Shown here: positions 33,998 through 42,571 of the stretch, in pieces
How the letters are laid out: every line of letters begins with the position of its first letter
Numbering within the stretch: the stretch's first letter is position 1
Origin: Candidatus Liptonbacteria bacterium
GTDB lineage: Bacteria > Patescibacteriota > Minisyncoccia > UBA6257 > 2-01-FULL-56-20
Length of the DNA: 51,137 nt
Reading direction: 5' to 3'
Assembly (NCBI GenBank): GCA_016204335.1
Contig: JACQKU010000004.1
Span: 1 to 51,137 of the forward strand
Notes under the pieces: model-generated
Seen by the model: only the letters and a program-made list of their open reading frames with translations
What the model was told of the DNA's origin: nothing
Database searches by the model: none
Made by a program: the position numbers and the translations under genes

Positions 33998-34167
33998 GAT
34001 TGAGAAGTCGCCTCAGACCTGGGGGCAAGAATTGTTTTTAGCTTAGGACGGCTTGGCTCCGGCGAAGCCCATCCTCGAAAGTAATTCTAACCTCTTTTAA
34101 GTTTCTTAAAAAGAGTCCTGGCTCCCGGCTTCCGGATAGCAGCCCCCAGATCTGAAGCGATTTCTGT
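33998..34167 (+). ncRNA. ssrS: Structured RNA, 6S RNA candidate
   Basis: A closing stem of about 24 bp joins AGAAGTCGCCTCAGACCTGG (from 34003) to GCCCCCAGATCTGAAGCGAT (to 34165), with mostly Watson-Crick and a few G-U pairs. Inside is a large bubble whose 3' strand holds the small hairpin CCGG-CTT-CCGG. Then AGCTTAGGAC pairs with GTCCTGGCT, followed by an inner region with a CTCTTTT...AAAAGAG hairpin. One long rod with a central open bubble is the plan of 6S RNA, which binds RNA polymerase by mimicking an open promoter. A near-consensus promoter precedes it. I cannot exclude another structured RNA. Confidence 0.55.
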
Positions 34168-34169
34168 TA

Positions 34170-34326
34170 AATCTCTAAACTCTAATCTCCAAATCCTAAA
34201 CAATATCTCCGCCAAAGGCGGATTAGCCTCGGGCTGAAAAATTCAAATCTCAAAAACGACTTTTACTTTTTGGTTTTGAGTTTTGAGATTATTTAGAGAT
34301 TGGGGTTTAGAGATTAGAGATTCGCT
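34170..34326. repeat. AT-rich inverted repeat with embedded palindromic repeat
   Basis: AATCTCTAAACTCTAATCTC on the left faces GAGATTGGGGTTTAGAGATT on the right in imperfect inverted orientation. Inside (34207-34241) is a copy of the TCCGCCAAAGGCGGA element also found in uvrB. It is immediately downstream of the GspE/PilB stop and may end that message. Confidence 0.6.
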
Positions 34327-34328
34327 TG

Positions 34329-36008
34329 CTATTGCCACTCAATAGGCCCCGTGTTTTCTTCCACTTCCTCAAAGCTGGTGATTCCGGACAACACTTTGAG
34401 GATGCCGTCCTCTTGCATAGTAACCATGCCCTGCTTCTCGGCGAGTTTTTTCAAAAAAACTTCCGAGATTTCTTTTAAAATTCCGACTTCGAATTCCGGG
34501 CCTGTTTCAAAAAATTCAAAAATGCCGATTCTGCCTTTATAGCCGAACCCTCCGCACGCTTCGCATCCGGCTGACTCGTAGAGCGCCGGCTTGCCGTATG
34601 GCTCGCGATTGACCCGCGCGGGAAGCCCTTCCAAAAACTTTTTTATCTTTGTTTGAAGTTCCGTAGCCGGCTCGATTTTTTTCCTGCAGCTCAAACATAA
34701 TTTTCTGACCAAACGCTGGGCGATAATCAGATTGACCGCGGGACCGATGCTTGTGGGTTTTACGCCGAGGTCGACCAGCCGCGGCACCGCGCCGGCCGCG
34801 TCGTTCGTATGAAGCGTGGAATATACCGTATGGCCGGTCAGGGCCGCCTGAAGCGCGATGTCCGCGGTCTCCTGGTCCCGAATCTCGCCGACGAGAATCA
34901 CATCCGGGTCCTGCCGGAGAATTGAACGAAGCCCGCTCGCGAACGTGTAGCCGGCTTCGGGGTCGACCTGCGTCTGCTCGATTCCCTCAATACGATACTC
35001 AATCGGGTCTTCTATGGTGATAATTTTTATTTCGGGGTTCGCGGCTTTGCGCAGGAACGCGTATAGAGTCGTGGTTTTCCCGGAGCCGGTCGGTCCGGTG
35101 TTAAGAATAAGGCCGTTCGGTTTTTTCAGTTGGCGCTCGACCAGTTCCAAATCGTCTTTCCGAAGGCCGAGCCCGGACATATCCGCTTGTATGGAATCTG
35201 GGTCGAGAAGCCTCATCACTATTGTCTCGCCGAACTCGGACGGAATAATGGAAACGCGGACTTCCACCTCTTTGGTCGTGAGCCCGACGGTGAATCTTCC
35301 GTCCTGCGCTTCATCGCGCACGTTAATCTTGAGGCCGGAAAGAAGCTTTATCCGCGAAACCAGATGTTCGTAGTTATACGGCGGAAGGTCGCCGAACATA
35401 TCGTGGAGCAATCCGTCGAGGCGGAACCGGATTTTCGTTTTTTTCTCTCCGGCTTCCAGGTGAATGTCGGAAGCGCCGATGGCGAGCCCGCCCGCGAGAA
35501 CGATTTCTAAAAGTTCGGTTGTGGTTGTATTTTTAAAATCGAGTTTTTTTACTTCGTCCTGAACCATCTGAAAACTCGCCAGCCGTTTCATCAGTCCTTC
35601 GAGCCGTTCCCGCTCGATGTCGACTTCGCCGGTTATTTCTTTCTGCTCCGCCGAAACAAACTTATACAACTCCCATGTTTTTTCAATCCCGCTTTTCGAG
35701 GCGACAAAAAATTTCACCTCGTGATTCAAGCCTTCGAGTTTTTTTATCGCCGGAGTGAACGCGGCCGACCCCGGGTCGGCCGCCGCCACTGCCACTTCGT
35801 TTTTTTTCGTTTCAACCGCGGCGGCAACCGCTTCTTTCGCGTCTGATTCGGAAATTAATCTTATCGCCTCTATGGAAACGGGAATTTTCCTGAGGTCGAT
35901 GTACGGATAACCGGATTTTTGGGCGCGGCGTTCGGCGTCGCGCTCTTCCGCCTCGCGCCGCATCTCGTTCAATTTTTTTTGAACCGCCGCGGTTCTCGTT
36001 TCAGCCAT
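34329..36008 (-). CDS. Type II secretion/type IV pilus assembly ATPase (GspE/PilB family)
   Basis: About 559 residues from the ATG at 36006-36008 (MAETRTAAVQKKLNEMRREA). An N-terminal MshEN-like region is followed by the ATPase: Walker A LNTGPTGSGKTTTLYAFLRK, Asp box ITIEDPIEYRIEGIEQTQVD, Walker B LRQDPDVILVGEIRDQETAD, His box ALTGHTVYSTLHTNDAAGAV. A zinc-binding CLSCRKK...CEACGGFGYKGRIGIFEFF follows. It powers assembly of type IV pili or a competence pseudopilus. No other pilus genes are in the window. Single gene, ended by the AT-rich inverted repeat. Confidence 0.93.
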   Translation of the reverse strand: MAETRTAAVQKKLNEMRREAEERDAERRAQKSGYPYIDLRKIPVSIEAIRLISESDAKEAVAAAVETKKNEVAVAAADPGSAAFTPAIKKLEGLNHEVKFFVASKSGIEKTWELYKFVSAEQKEITGEVDIERERLEGLMKRLASFQMVQDEVKKLDFKNTTTTELLEIVLAGGLAIGASDIHLEAGEKKTKIRFRLDGLLHDMFGDLPPYNYEHLVSRIKLLSGLKINVRDEAQDGRFTVGLTTKEVEVRVSIIPSEFGETIVMRLLDPDSIQADMSGLGLRKDDLELVERQLKKPNGLILNTGPTGSGKTTTLYAFLRKAANPEIKIITIEDPIEYRIEGIEQTQVDPEAGYTFASGLRSILRQDPDVILVGEIRDQETADIALQAALTGHTVYSTLHTNDAAGAVPRLVDLGVKPTSIGPAVNLIIAQRLVRKLCLSCRKKIEPATELQTKIKKFLEGLPARVNREPYGKPALYESAGCEACGGFGYKGRIGIFEFFETGPEFEVGILKEISEVFLKKLAEKQGMVTMQEDGILKVLSGITSFEEVEENTGPIEWQ

Positions 36009-36072
36009 TGAGTAAAGTATAAACCTCCGCGCCGTGGCGGCAAGCGTTTTCTTTCGCATTCTTTGTTTGAAC

Positions 36073-36101
36073 TTGACAGAATATTTATTGTGGGGTATAA
36101 T
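36073..36101 (+). promoter_or_regulatory. Consensus sigma-70 promoter
   Basis: TTGACA (36073-36078), 17-nt spacer, TATAAT (36096-36101): both boxes are perfect. It drives the putative lipoprotein gene with a leader of about 74 nt ending in the purine-rich ribosome-binding site AAGGAAGGAAG directly before the ATG. Confidence 0.85.
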
Positions 36102-36181
36102 ACAAGCTGAATCGAACTTGTCATAAGCATAGCAATAACGGATGTCTGCCGGCGGGAACCGGCGGACGGAAAGGAAGGAAG

Positions 36182-37000
36182 ATGGAAACGACGGCGAAGA
36201 GGTTCACGCGCGCGATGAGGTGGGCGGTAGCATTTTCGCTTCTCGCCGGGTTTCTGCTCGGCGGATGCGCTTCTGCCGAGCGAACCGGTGGGCTGGTAAT
36301 CAGCGGCCTGCCACGGGTGACCGCGCCAATTCTCGGCCAGGTTGGAATCACGCCGACCGGGCAGAATATCGTGCTGACTAACGGCACGCCATTCTGGTGC
36401 CGGTGGTTTGCATACGGCACCGAGCTCGGACAGACAGGCCCCGGCGACCAGTTGGTCGGTTCGAAGTATTTTGAACCGCTCTCGCCGCAAATCCCGGTCG
36501 CGGTGATGTGTTACCGCGACCCGGGGTTCACGCAAACTCAGTATGTCGGAGCTGGCGGCCGAGTGGCCCATTTTTCGAGAGGTCGGGCCAGTGGTATTTC
36601 ATGGCCGCTCCGTGCCGGCGAGCTCGTGACGCCGGAAGGTGTCCAGTCGGCGGCCGGGCTCGGAGTGAATTATCCCCAACCCGACACGGGGCAAGTCGGC
36701 AGGATTGTCGAAATGCCCCGCGAGTCCTGGAACGCCACGGCGGCTGTCCAAATCGTGAACAACACTTTGTTCACGATGACGCAAGGCATCGAGGGGACGA
36801 GTCGTTTTTCGACCAACGCCGGCGGGTTGTACTACGCGTCGTTCCGGGAGCTTCTCGGTCCCGGCCGTCAGATGACCGGCCAGCTCGTCTTCACAGACCG
36901 CGGCCGGTTGGTGGGCACGTACGATTTCTCGTTCGGCGTGCCATCGACCGGGGTCATCGCTTACCAACTCATCGTCTCGCCTTGGATGATAAGGCGATGA
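36182..37000 (+). CDS. Putative lipoprotein of unknown function, GC-rich
   Basis: 272 residues. A signal peptide (about residues 12-30) ends in the lipobox LLGGC, predicting lipidation at Cys30. The mature part is Gly-, Thr- and Pro-rich with no recognised domain; segments NGTPFWCRWFAYGTELGQTG and AAVQIVNNTLFTMTQGI suggest a beta-rich fold. The gene is visibly more GC-rich than its neighbours and is unusual here in having a perfect promoter, a strong purine-rich ribosome-binding site and a textbook terminator. These features suggest recent acquisition or a contaminating fragment joined in assembly. I do not recognise a homolog. Confidence 0.7.
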   Translation: METTAKRFTRAMRWAVAFSLLAGFLLGGCASAERTGGLVISGLPRVTAPILGQVGITPTGQNIVLTNGTPFWCRWFAYGTELGQTGPGDQLVGSKYFEPLSPQIPVAVMCYRDPGFTQTQYVGAGGRVAHFSRGRASGISWPLRAGELVTPEGVQSAAGLGVNYPQPDTGQVGRIVEMPRESWNATAAVQIVNNTLFTMTQGIEGTSRFSTNAGGLYYASFRELLGPGRQMTGQLVFTDRGRLVGTYDFSFGVPSTGVIAYQLIVSPWMIRR

Positions 37001-37031
37001 CGCTGGCGCCATCCTCCGTCCCCCAAAGCAG

Positions 37032-37072
37032 AGCCCCGCCATCGTCGTCAGACGAATCGGCGGGGCTTTTTC
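37032..37072 (+). terminator. Rho-independent terminator of the lipoprotein gene
   Basis: AGCCCCGCC and GGCGGGGCT form the stem, an inner TCGTC/GACGA stem continues it, and TTTTTC follows. The strongest terminator in the window. Confidence 0.92.
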
Positions 37073-37148
37073 GTTCAAAAAACTTGAAACTAAAAATTTA
37101 TAACGATACACTAATAACTAATCACTAATTAACTAATTAACTATTTTA

Positions 37149-37688
37149 ATGTCCGGTCATTCCCACTGGTCTGGAATAAAACACAGAAAAGGAGCAGCGG
37201 ACCAAAAACGCGGCTTGGTATTTTCAAAACTGCTTGCGGCGATTACGGCGGCGGCGCGCGCCGAACAGAATCCCGATTTCAATCCGCGGCTGAGAACCGC
37301 GGTCCAAAAAGCGAAAGAGGCGAACGTGCCGTCCGAAAATATCGAACGGGCGGTCAAGCGCGCGAAAGAATCCGGCGGCGCCTTGGAAGAGCTGACGCTC
37401 GAAGCGTACGGCCCCGGAGGAACGGCGCTTTTGATTGAAGCGATTACAGACAATAAAAACAGAACTATTCCCGAAATCAAAAAAATCCTGAACGCGGAGG
37501 GGGCAAAGTGGGCCGAACCGGGAAGCGTGCGCTGGGCATTCTCTGAAGCAAGCGCGGATAAGCGCGGAAACTGGACGGCGAAATTTTTGCAGAAGCTTAA
37601 CAAAGAAGACGCGGAGAAACTCAATGTTTTAGTCGGGGCGCTTGAAGATAACGATGATGTGCAGAAAGTTTATACCAACGCGGCATAG
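37149..37688 (+). CDS. YebC/PmpR-family protein, short form
   Basis: 179 residues against about 240 for usual members. The start MSGHSHWSGIKHRKGAADQK and the segments NVPSENIERAVKRAKE and EAYGPGGTALLIEAITDNKN are typical. After PGSVRWAF about 60 residues of the middle domain are missing and the sequence jumps to the characteristic C-terminus LEDNDDVQKVYTNAA. Both ends are preserved, so this is an internal deletion with the frame kept. The family affects transcription, and recent work links it to translation of proline-rich stretches. It sits 26 bp upstream of ruvC, a common pairing. Confidence 0.9.
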   Translation: MSGHSHWSGIKHRKGAADQKRGLVFSKLLAAITAAARAEQNPDFNPRLRTAVQKAKEANVPSENIERAVKRAKESGGALEELTLEAYGPGGTALLIEAITDNKNRTIPEIKKILNAEGAKWAEPGSVRWAFSEASADKRGNWTAKFLQKLNKEDAEKLNVLVGALEDNDDVQKVYTNAA

Positions 37689-37714
37689 AACTTTTAACTT
37701 ATAACTGCCAACTA

Positions 37715-38197
37715 ATGACTATATTAGGTATCGACCCGGGAACTTCGCGCATCGGCTACGGCGTGATTAAAAAAGAGCGCGGTTCGCTGAAATTTCTTGA
37801 CGCGGGAATACTAAAAATAAAAAACTCCGGCAAAGAACATTCCCTCGCCCAAATAAAAAACGGGGTTGATTCGCTCATAAAAAAATGGCGGCCGGACGCG
37901 CTCGCGGTTGAAAAACTTTATTTTTCAAAAAATCAGAAAACCGCAATAGGGGTGGCGCAGGCGCGCGGGGTGATTATTCTTGCCGGGCTCGAAGCCGGAA
38001 TGGAAATCAGGGAATATTCTCCGAACGAAATAAAATCGGGCGTCGCGGGATACGGCTTCGCCGATAAAAAAGCCGTCGCGAAAATGGTAAATCTTATTTT
38101 GAGGACTCCCCGGCTCAAAATAATCGACGACGCAAGCGACGCGCTGGCAATCGCGATTTTCGCGGCGCAGAAGGAAAGAATTTCCCCAACCCCATAA
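37715..38197 (+). CDS. ruvC: Holliday junction resolvase RuvC
   Basis: 160 residues. The RNase H-like fold shows the catalytic acids: Asp7 in LGIDPGTSRIGYGVI, Glu in ALAVEKLYFSKNQKTA, and the late pair in IIDDASDALAIAIFA. FSKNQKTAIGVAQARGVIIL is the conserved DNA-binding/dimer helix. It cuts four-way junctions made by RuvAB. Transcribed with yebC, as in many bacteria. Confidence 0.96.
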   Translation: MTILGIDPGTSRIGYGVIKKERGSLKFLDAGILKIKNSGKEHSLAQIKNGVDSLIKKWRPDALAVEKLYFSKNQKTAIGVAQARGVIILAGLEAGMEIREYSPNEIKSGVAGYGFADKKAVAKMVNLILRTPRLKIIDDASDALAIAIFAAQKERISPTP

Positions 38198-38249
38198 ATT
38201 TTCTATTTTTCTAAAAGCGCGGGTTTTCGCTTTGCAGGGCGTTATCGGA

Positions 38250-38289
38250 GGCGAGCAAACTTGGTATCGCCGCAGGCGATTTGCTCGCC
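38250..38289. repeat. Hairpin repeat in the ruvC-downstream spacer
   Basis: GGCGAGCAA and TTGCTCGCC form the outer stem, ATCGCC and GGCGAT the inner. The 360-bp interval 38198-38557 also contains CCTGCCGGCAGGCAGGCAG (38358-38376) and no credible gene. It looks like a nest of dispersed hairpin repeats. Confidence 0.6.
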
Positions 38290-38557
38290 GACCTGCCCGA
38301 CTTCGCATGGACGAAATCCAGGCGGGCGGGGATACAGACCGCCTCGCCGCCGGAGCCCTGCCGGCAGGCAGGCAGAGAGGCGAGCCGTGCCTGGCAAAAC
38401 GAAAACCGAAGCCCTTGACACGAAAACTTCTTCCCATATACTGGTTGCAAATAATAAAGTTTCGCGGTCAAACGTGGAATTTTTCCGTAAAATTAAAAGG
38501 TCGTTTATTGTTTAACCTCCGGTATTAAAAAATCTTTAAGCGCGGGGGTTAAATGCC

Positions 38558-38704
38558 ATGATTACTGAAATCGAACTATTAAGAGGAATTCGGCTTGAGG
38601 ACGAAGACGACAAACTGGATGGCGCGGAAGACGAAGAAGAACTTGACGAAGACGAAGATATTGAAAAGCTGGATGATGCGGACGACGACAAAGACATGGA
38701 ATAG
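38558..38704 (+). CDS. 48-residue highly acidic microprotein
   Basis: ATG ATT ACT GAA ATC to GAC ATG GAA TAG. The product MITEIELLRGIRLEDEDDKL continues with an almost pure Asp/Glu tail (DEEELDEDEDIEKLDDADDD). A short hydrophobic helix at the N-terminus and an acidic tail resemble DNA-mimic or chaperone-tail microproteins, but no family is recognised. It is followed 25 bases later by a perfect terminator, which supports it as a separate transcription unit. Confidence 0.55.
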   Translation: MITEIELLRGIRLEDEDDKLDGAEDEEELDEDEDIEKLDDADDDKDME

Positions 38705-38728
38705 GTGATTGATTCTTCGCGCAACGGG

Positions 38729-38767
38729 AAATCGCTCCGATGAATGGACAATCGGGGCGATTTTTGT
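38729..38767 (+). terminator. Rho-independent terminator of the acidic microprotein gene
   Basis: AAATCGCTCCGAT pairs fully (one G-U) with ATCGGGGCGATTT around a 9-nt loop, followed by TTTTTGTTT. It overlaps the frame extension of the PBP gene, which is why a downstream start is chosen for that gene. Confidence 0.85.
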
Positions 38768-38787
38768 TTATCTTAAACGACAATGAA

Positions 38788-41307
38788 ATGAACAGAAAAA
38801 AGAAAAACTCTTCCGGCGCGTCTCCGCGAGGTTCCCTGCCCGGGCGCGCGCCGGCTCCGGCTCGAATGAACGGGGTTAATCAAAGGCGGCGACGGCGGTG
38901 GAAAAATATATTCTGGGTCGCCGGCGCCGCCGCAGCCGTCGCGTTTGTTTCTTTTTCGTTCATTATTTTTTTTCTTTCTAAAAACTTGCCGTCCGGCGCG
39001 GAACTCGACGAGCGGAAAATCAGCCAGTCCACGAGAATCTATGACCGCACAGGCAAGGTTCTCTTATATAAAATTCACACGGGCGAAAATCGGACCGTGG
39101 TGCCGTTGGCCGATATGCCGCAGTTTCTGAAAGACGCCACTATTGCGACCGAGGACGAAAATTTTTACAGCGAGCCCGGCTTCTCGTGGACCGCAATTGT
39201 GCGGGCGTTTATGGTGAATGCGCTCCACGGCAAAATCCTCCAGGGCGGCTCGACCATCACGCAACAACTCGCCAAAAACGCTTTCTTATCCTCCGACCAG
39301 ACGATTTCAAGAAAACTCAAAGAATTCCTGCTTGCCGTTAAACTCAACCGGCGCTATCCCAAAGATGAAATTCTTTATTTGTATCTGAACCAGATTCCTT
39401 ACGGCCCGACCGCATATGGCGTAGAGGCGGCGAGCGAGCTCTACTTCAAAAAGTCGGCTGGGGATTTGGATTTGGCCGAAGCGGCCGTTCTGGCGGCGCT
39501 TCCCCGGGCGCCGAGTTATTATTCGCCGTGGGGCAATCACGTAAAGGAACTGCTTGGGCGCCAGAACTATGTCCTACAAAGAATGTACAAAATTGGAAAG
39601 ATAACCCTCGAAGAATTAAACGCCGCGCTCGCGAAGAAAATCGAATTTGCTCCGCGGGCGATAACCGGCATACAGGCGCCGCATTTTGTGGAAGCCGTTA
39701 AGGACTATTTGATTCAGAAGTATGGCGAGGATGCCGTCCGCGAAGGAGGACTGAAAGTAATCACAACGCTCGATTGGGACCTCCAGCAACTTGGAGAAAA
39801 AGTCGTAAAAGAGGGCGCTGAACGCAATGAAGCGCTGTATCAGGGAAAAAACGCGGCGCTCGTCGCGGAAGACCCCAAAACAGGCCAGATACTTTCACTG
39901 GTTGGTTCGCGCGATTATTTCGACTTAAAAAACGAAGGTAATTTCAACGTCGCAACACAGGGGTTGCGGCAACCGGGTTCCGCCCTGAAACCGTTCGCGT
40001 ATCTTACGCTTTTTGAAAAAGGATATTCGCCCGATACCGTCCTTTTTGACGTGCCTACGGAATTCGTTCCGAATAATCCGCTGTGCCCCGTTGAAGTTAA
40101 TTTCTCAAACGACAATCCGGCGTGCTTTCATCCGGAAAATTTCACGGGAAAATTTCTGGGGCCGGTGCCTCTTCGCAAAGCATTGAGCCAGTCAATAAAT
40201 ATTCCCGCGGTAAAAACGCTGTATCTCGCGGGTATTAAAAATACGCTTGAAACGCTCCACAATTTCGGCGTCACCACGCTTAACGAACCCGGCCGCTACG
40301 GCCTGTCGCTTGTGCTCGGCGGCGGCGAAGTAAAGCTTATTGACCTGGTTGGAGCGTATTCGGTCCTCTCGCAGGAGGGCGTAAAGCGCCAGCAGGCAAT
40401 TGTCCTCGAAGTGCGCGACAGTAATAATCAACTGCTTGAATCCTATCGGGACAAAAGCGAAATTGTGGTTGACGCGGAATACCCCCGGCTCATAAACGAT
40501 ATTCTCTCCGACTCCGACCTGCGGGCCGGTCTTTTTGGGAACAGTTTGGGACTGACCGTTTTCCCGGACTACGACGTGGCGCTGAAAACCGGAACCACAA
40601 ACGACTACCGCGATGCGTGGGCAATGGGATACACGCCGTCGCTTGCAGTCGGCGTATGGGCGGGAAACAACAACAACGCCCCGATGCAAAAAAACGCCGG
40701 CAGTATTCTTGCCGCGGTTCCCATTTGGCACAATTTTATGGCTGAGGCGCTCAAGAACCAGCCGAAAGAAACTTTCAACCGGCCGGCTCCGGTTTCCGCG
40801 CCGAAGCAGATGTTGAACGGCGACTATCTGGCGAATAAACAGGTCCACTCCCTTCTCTTTTATGTAAATAAATCGGACCCGTTGGGCCAGGCGCCCGGCA
40901 ACCCCGCCTCGGACCCACAATTCGAGAATTGGGAATTCGGCGTTTTGGAATGGGCTAAAAACAATCTGCCTGATTTTTCGGAATATAACCTGTCCGCGGC
41001 AAATCCGGATATCCCGGAAAATTCGCTCTCTGCAACAGCGATTAAGATTATCGAGCCGGGTATGGGCGATTTCACGGGAACCGACATACGTATCCTCGCA
41101 GACATTGCCGCAAATTCAAACATCAAACAGATTAACGTGTATTTCAACGGGCGGGTCGCGGGAAATTTCACGGGCGATTTTGTCTCTCCGTACCGCTTCG
41201 CCTGGTCGTTCGCGCCGAAAGACCAAGAGCAACAGAATCTTTTAGAGATTGAGGTGATTGACGGCAATGGTCAGAAGAGCAGGAGCGGGGTCATCGTTTA
41301 CAAATAG
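38788..41307 (+). CDS. Penicillin-binding protein 1A-type transglycosylase/transpeptidase
   Basis: About 839 residues from the ATG at 38788. A cytoplasmic basic tail and one transmembrane anchor (AAAAVAFVSFSFIIFFL) precede the glycosyltransferase domain (ATEDENFYSEPGFSWTAIVR, GGSTITQQLAKN, RKLKEFLLAVKLNRRY, NQIPYGPTAYGVEAAS). The transpeptidase has all three motifs: SALK (nucleophile Ser, in RQPGSALKPFAYL), SQSIN and KTGTTNDYRDAW. A C-terminal Ig-like extension follows (IKIIEPGMGDFTG, NSNIKQINVYFNGRVAG). It polymerises and crosslinks peptidoglycan at the outer face of the membrane. Converges on dnaN. Confidence 0.94.
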   Translation: MNRKKKNSSGASPRGSLPGRAPAPARMNGVNQRRRRRWKNIFWVAGAAAAVAFVSFSFIIFFLSKNLPSGAELDERKISQSTRIYDRTGKVLLYKIHTGENRTVVPLADMPQFLKDATIATEDENFYSEPGFSWTAIVRAFMVNALHGKILQGGSTITQQLAKNAFLSSDQTISRKLKEFLLAVKLNRRYPKDEILYLYLNQIPYGPTAYGVEAASELYFKKSAGDLDLAEAAVLAALPRAPSYYSPWGNHVKELLGRQNYVLQRMYKIGKITLEELNAALAKKIEFAPRAITGIQAPHFVEAVKDYLIQKYGEDAVREGGLKVITTLDWDLQQLGEKVVKEGAERNEALYQGKNAALVAEDPKTGQILSLVGSRDYFDLKNEGNFNVATQGLRQPGSALKPFAYLTLFEKGYSPDTVLFDVPTEFVPNNPLCPVEVNFSNDNPACFHPENFTGKFLGPVPLRKALSQSINIPAVKTLYLAGIKNTLETLHNFGVTTLNEPGRYGLSLVLGGGEVKLIDLVGAYSVLSQEGVKRQQAIVLEVRDSNNQLLESYRDKSEIVVDAEYPRLINDILSDSDLRAGLFGNSLGLTVFPDYDVALKTGTTNDYRDAWAMGYTPSLAVGVWAGNNNNAPMQKNAGSILAAVPIWHNFMAEALKNQPKETFNRPAPVSAPKQMLNGDYLANKQVHSLLFYVNKSDPLGQAPGNPASDPQFENWEFGVLEWAKNNLPDFSEYNLSAANPDIPENSLSATAIKIIEPGMGDFTGTDIRILADIAANSNIKQINVYFNGRVAGNFTGDFVSPYRFAWSFAPKDQEQQNLLEIEVIDGNGQKSRSGVIVYK

Positions 41308-41317
41308 TAGGTCGCGG

Positions 41318-42430
41318 TTATGTCTTCAAAATCGGCATCAAAAGATAGAAATACGACGCATCGTTCGGCGATTTGAGGAGCGCCGGCTTGTTGTCCTCGT
41401 TCAGACCCAAAAATACCTCGTCCGTTTTTAGCGCCTTCAAGCCGTCCGATAAATAGCGCCAGTTGAAACTCATCTCTTTGGCATCGCCGCGGAATTTTGC
41501 CGGGATGGTAGAGATGTTTTCGCCGAGGGTTTGGTCGGAAGAAGAAATCCCCACCGCTTTTTTATTTTCCAAAACGTTCATTTTCACTTCGTTGGTTCTG
41601 GCGCTGAAAATTCCAGCGAGTTTAAGCGCGTTCAGAAGTTCCTGCCGCGAAATGTTGGCTTCCGCGCTGAATTTCTGGGGTACGACCGCCCTGTAGTCCG
41701 GGAACGTCCCCTCCATAAGGCGTGAAAAAAATTCGGCTTGGCCTGTTTTAAAAAGAATCTGGTTGCCGTCGTGGCAGAGGCGGACCTTTCCGTCGTCTCC
41801 AAGAATGCGGAGTACCTCCTGTCCGCTCCGGAGCGGGAGGAGAAGATTGAACGGCTCCTGACGATTGGATTGGAATTGACCGCCCGTAAGTGTTTTTTCC
41901 GCAAGCCGGAAACTGTCCGTAGTCACCAATTTCAAGTTATCCAGAGAGAAATCGACAAAAATACTGTTTAGTTCCGGCCTTAGCTCGGAAAATTGGGAAG
42001 CGATGATTGTCTGGCTAAGCGCCTCTTTCAAAGCCGCGGATTCGATTTCTATGTATTCATTAAGGTTGCTTATTTTTGGAATAAGAGGGAATTCTTCCGA
42101 CGAAATTCCATGGATGGTTGCCTGGTAGTTGTCGGTTTTTATTTCCAGGACATTTTTTTTGCTTTCGAGGTCAATTCTCTCGCTCGATATGTTGGTGATA
42201 AGCCCGGAAAAAACATCGAGCGGAACGGTTGTTTTCCCGTTTTCGATTATTTTCCCGGATACGTAAAAACTCGCTGCTATTTCGAGATTCGTGGCGGTCA
42301 GCTTCAATTTATTATCTTCGGTTTCCAGAAGCACGTTTTTAAGTATCGGCAAATTCGCATTTTCTCCGGCTGCCCTCTCGACTGCCGCAATCCCCTCTTT
42401 CAAATTATTTTTTATTACTGCTACTTTCAT
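41318..42430 (-). CDS. dnaN: DNA polymerase III beta subunit (sliding clamp)
   Basis: 370 residues, three-domain clamp: LPILKNVLLETEDNKLKLTA (domain 1), SQTIIASQFSELRPELNSIF and KLVTTDSFRLAEKTL (domain 2), RLMEGTFPDYRAVVPQ and the end YFYLLMPILKT, close to the usual MPMRL-type C-terminus. It tethers polymerase III. The first codons are preceded by an exact 21-nt copy of themselves with a 24-nt period (42410-42453). Downstream of dnaA on the same strand. Confidence 0.96.
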   Translation of the reverse strand: MKVAVIKNNLKEGIAAVERAAGENANLPILKNVLLETEDNKLKLTATNLEIAASFYVSGKIIENGKTTVPLDVFSGLITNISSERIDLESKKNVLEIKTDNYQATIHGISSEEFPLIPKISNLNEYIEIESAALKEALSQTIIASQFSELRPELNSIFVDFSLDNLKLVTTDSFRLAEKTLTGGQFQSNRQEPFNLLLPLRSGQEVLRILGDDGKVRLCHDGNQILFKTGQAEFFSRLMEGTFPDYRAVVPQKFSAEANISRQELLNALKLAGIFSARTNEVKMNVLENKKAVGISSSDQTLGENISTIPAKFRGDAKEMSFNWRYLSDGLKALKTDEVFLGLNEDNKPALLKSPNDASYFYLLMPILKT

Positions 42431-42453
42431 ATTTTTTATTACTGCTACTTTAA
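42410..42453. repeat. Tandem duplication at the dnaN start
   Basis: On the minus strand AAAGTAGCAGTAATAAAAAA occurs immediately before and immediately after the ATG. The upstream copy has no start codon, so the reading frame is not extended. It may reflect slippage, and it places an unstructured A-rich leader before the gene. Confidence 0.85.
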
Positions 42454-42571
42454 GTTAATTATATTTTACTGTTGTTATTAGTCGCTCAAAACTGTTTAAA
42501 AAAGCGGAGAACGCATATATCATACTATATTTCCAATGTTTTAGTTTTTAAAAAAAGTGGACATCCTGTGG

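Noticed and set aside
35969-36571. 200-codon minus-strand frame across the start of the lipoprotein gene and GspE.
   Set aside because: It would bury a perfect promoter and overlaps two better-supported genes.
40192-40920. 242-codon minus-strand frame.
   Set aside because: Shadow of the PBP1A transpeptidase domain.
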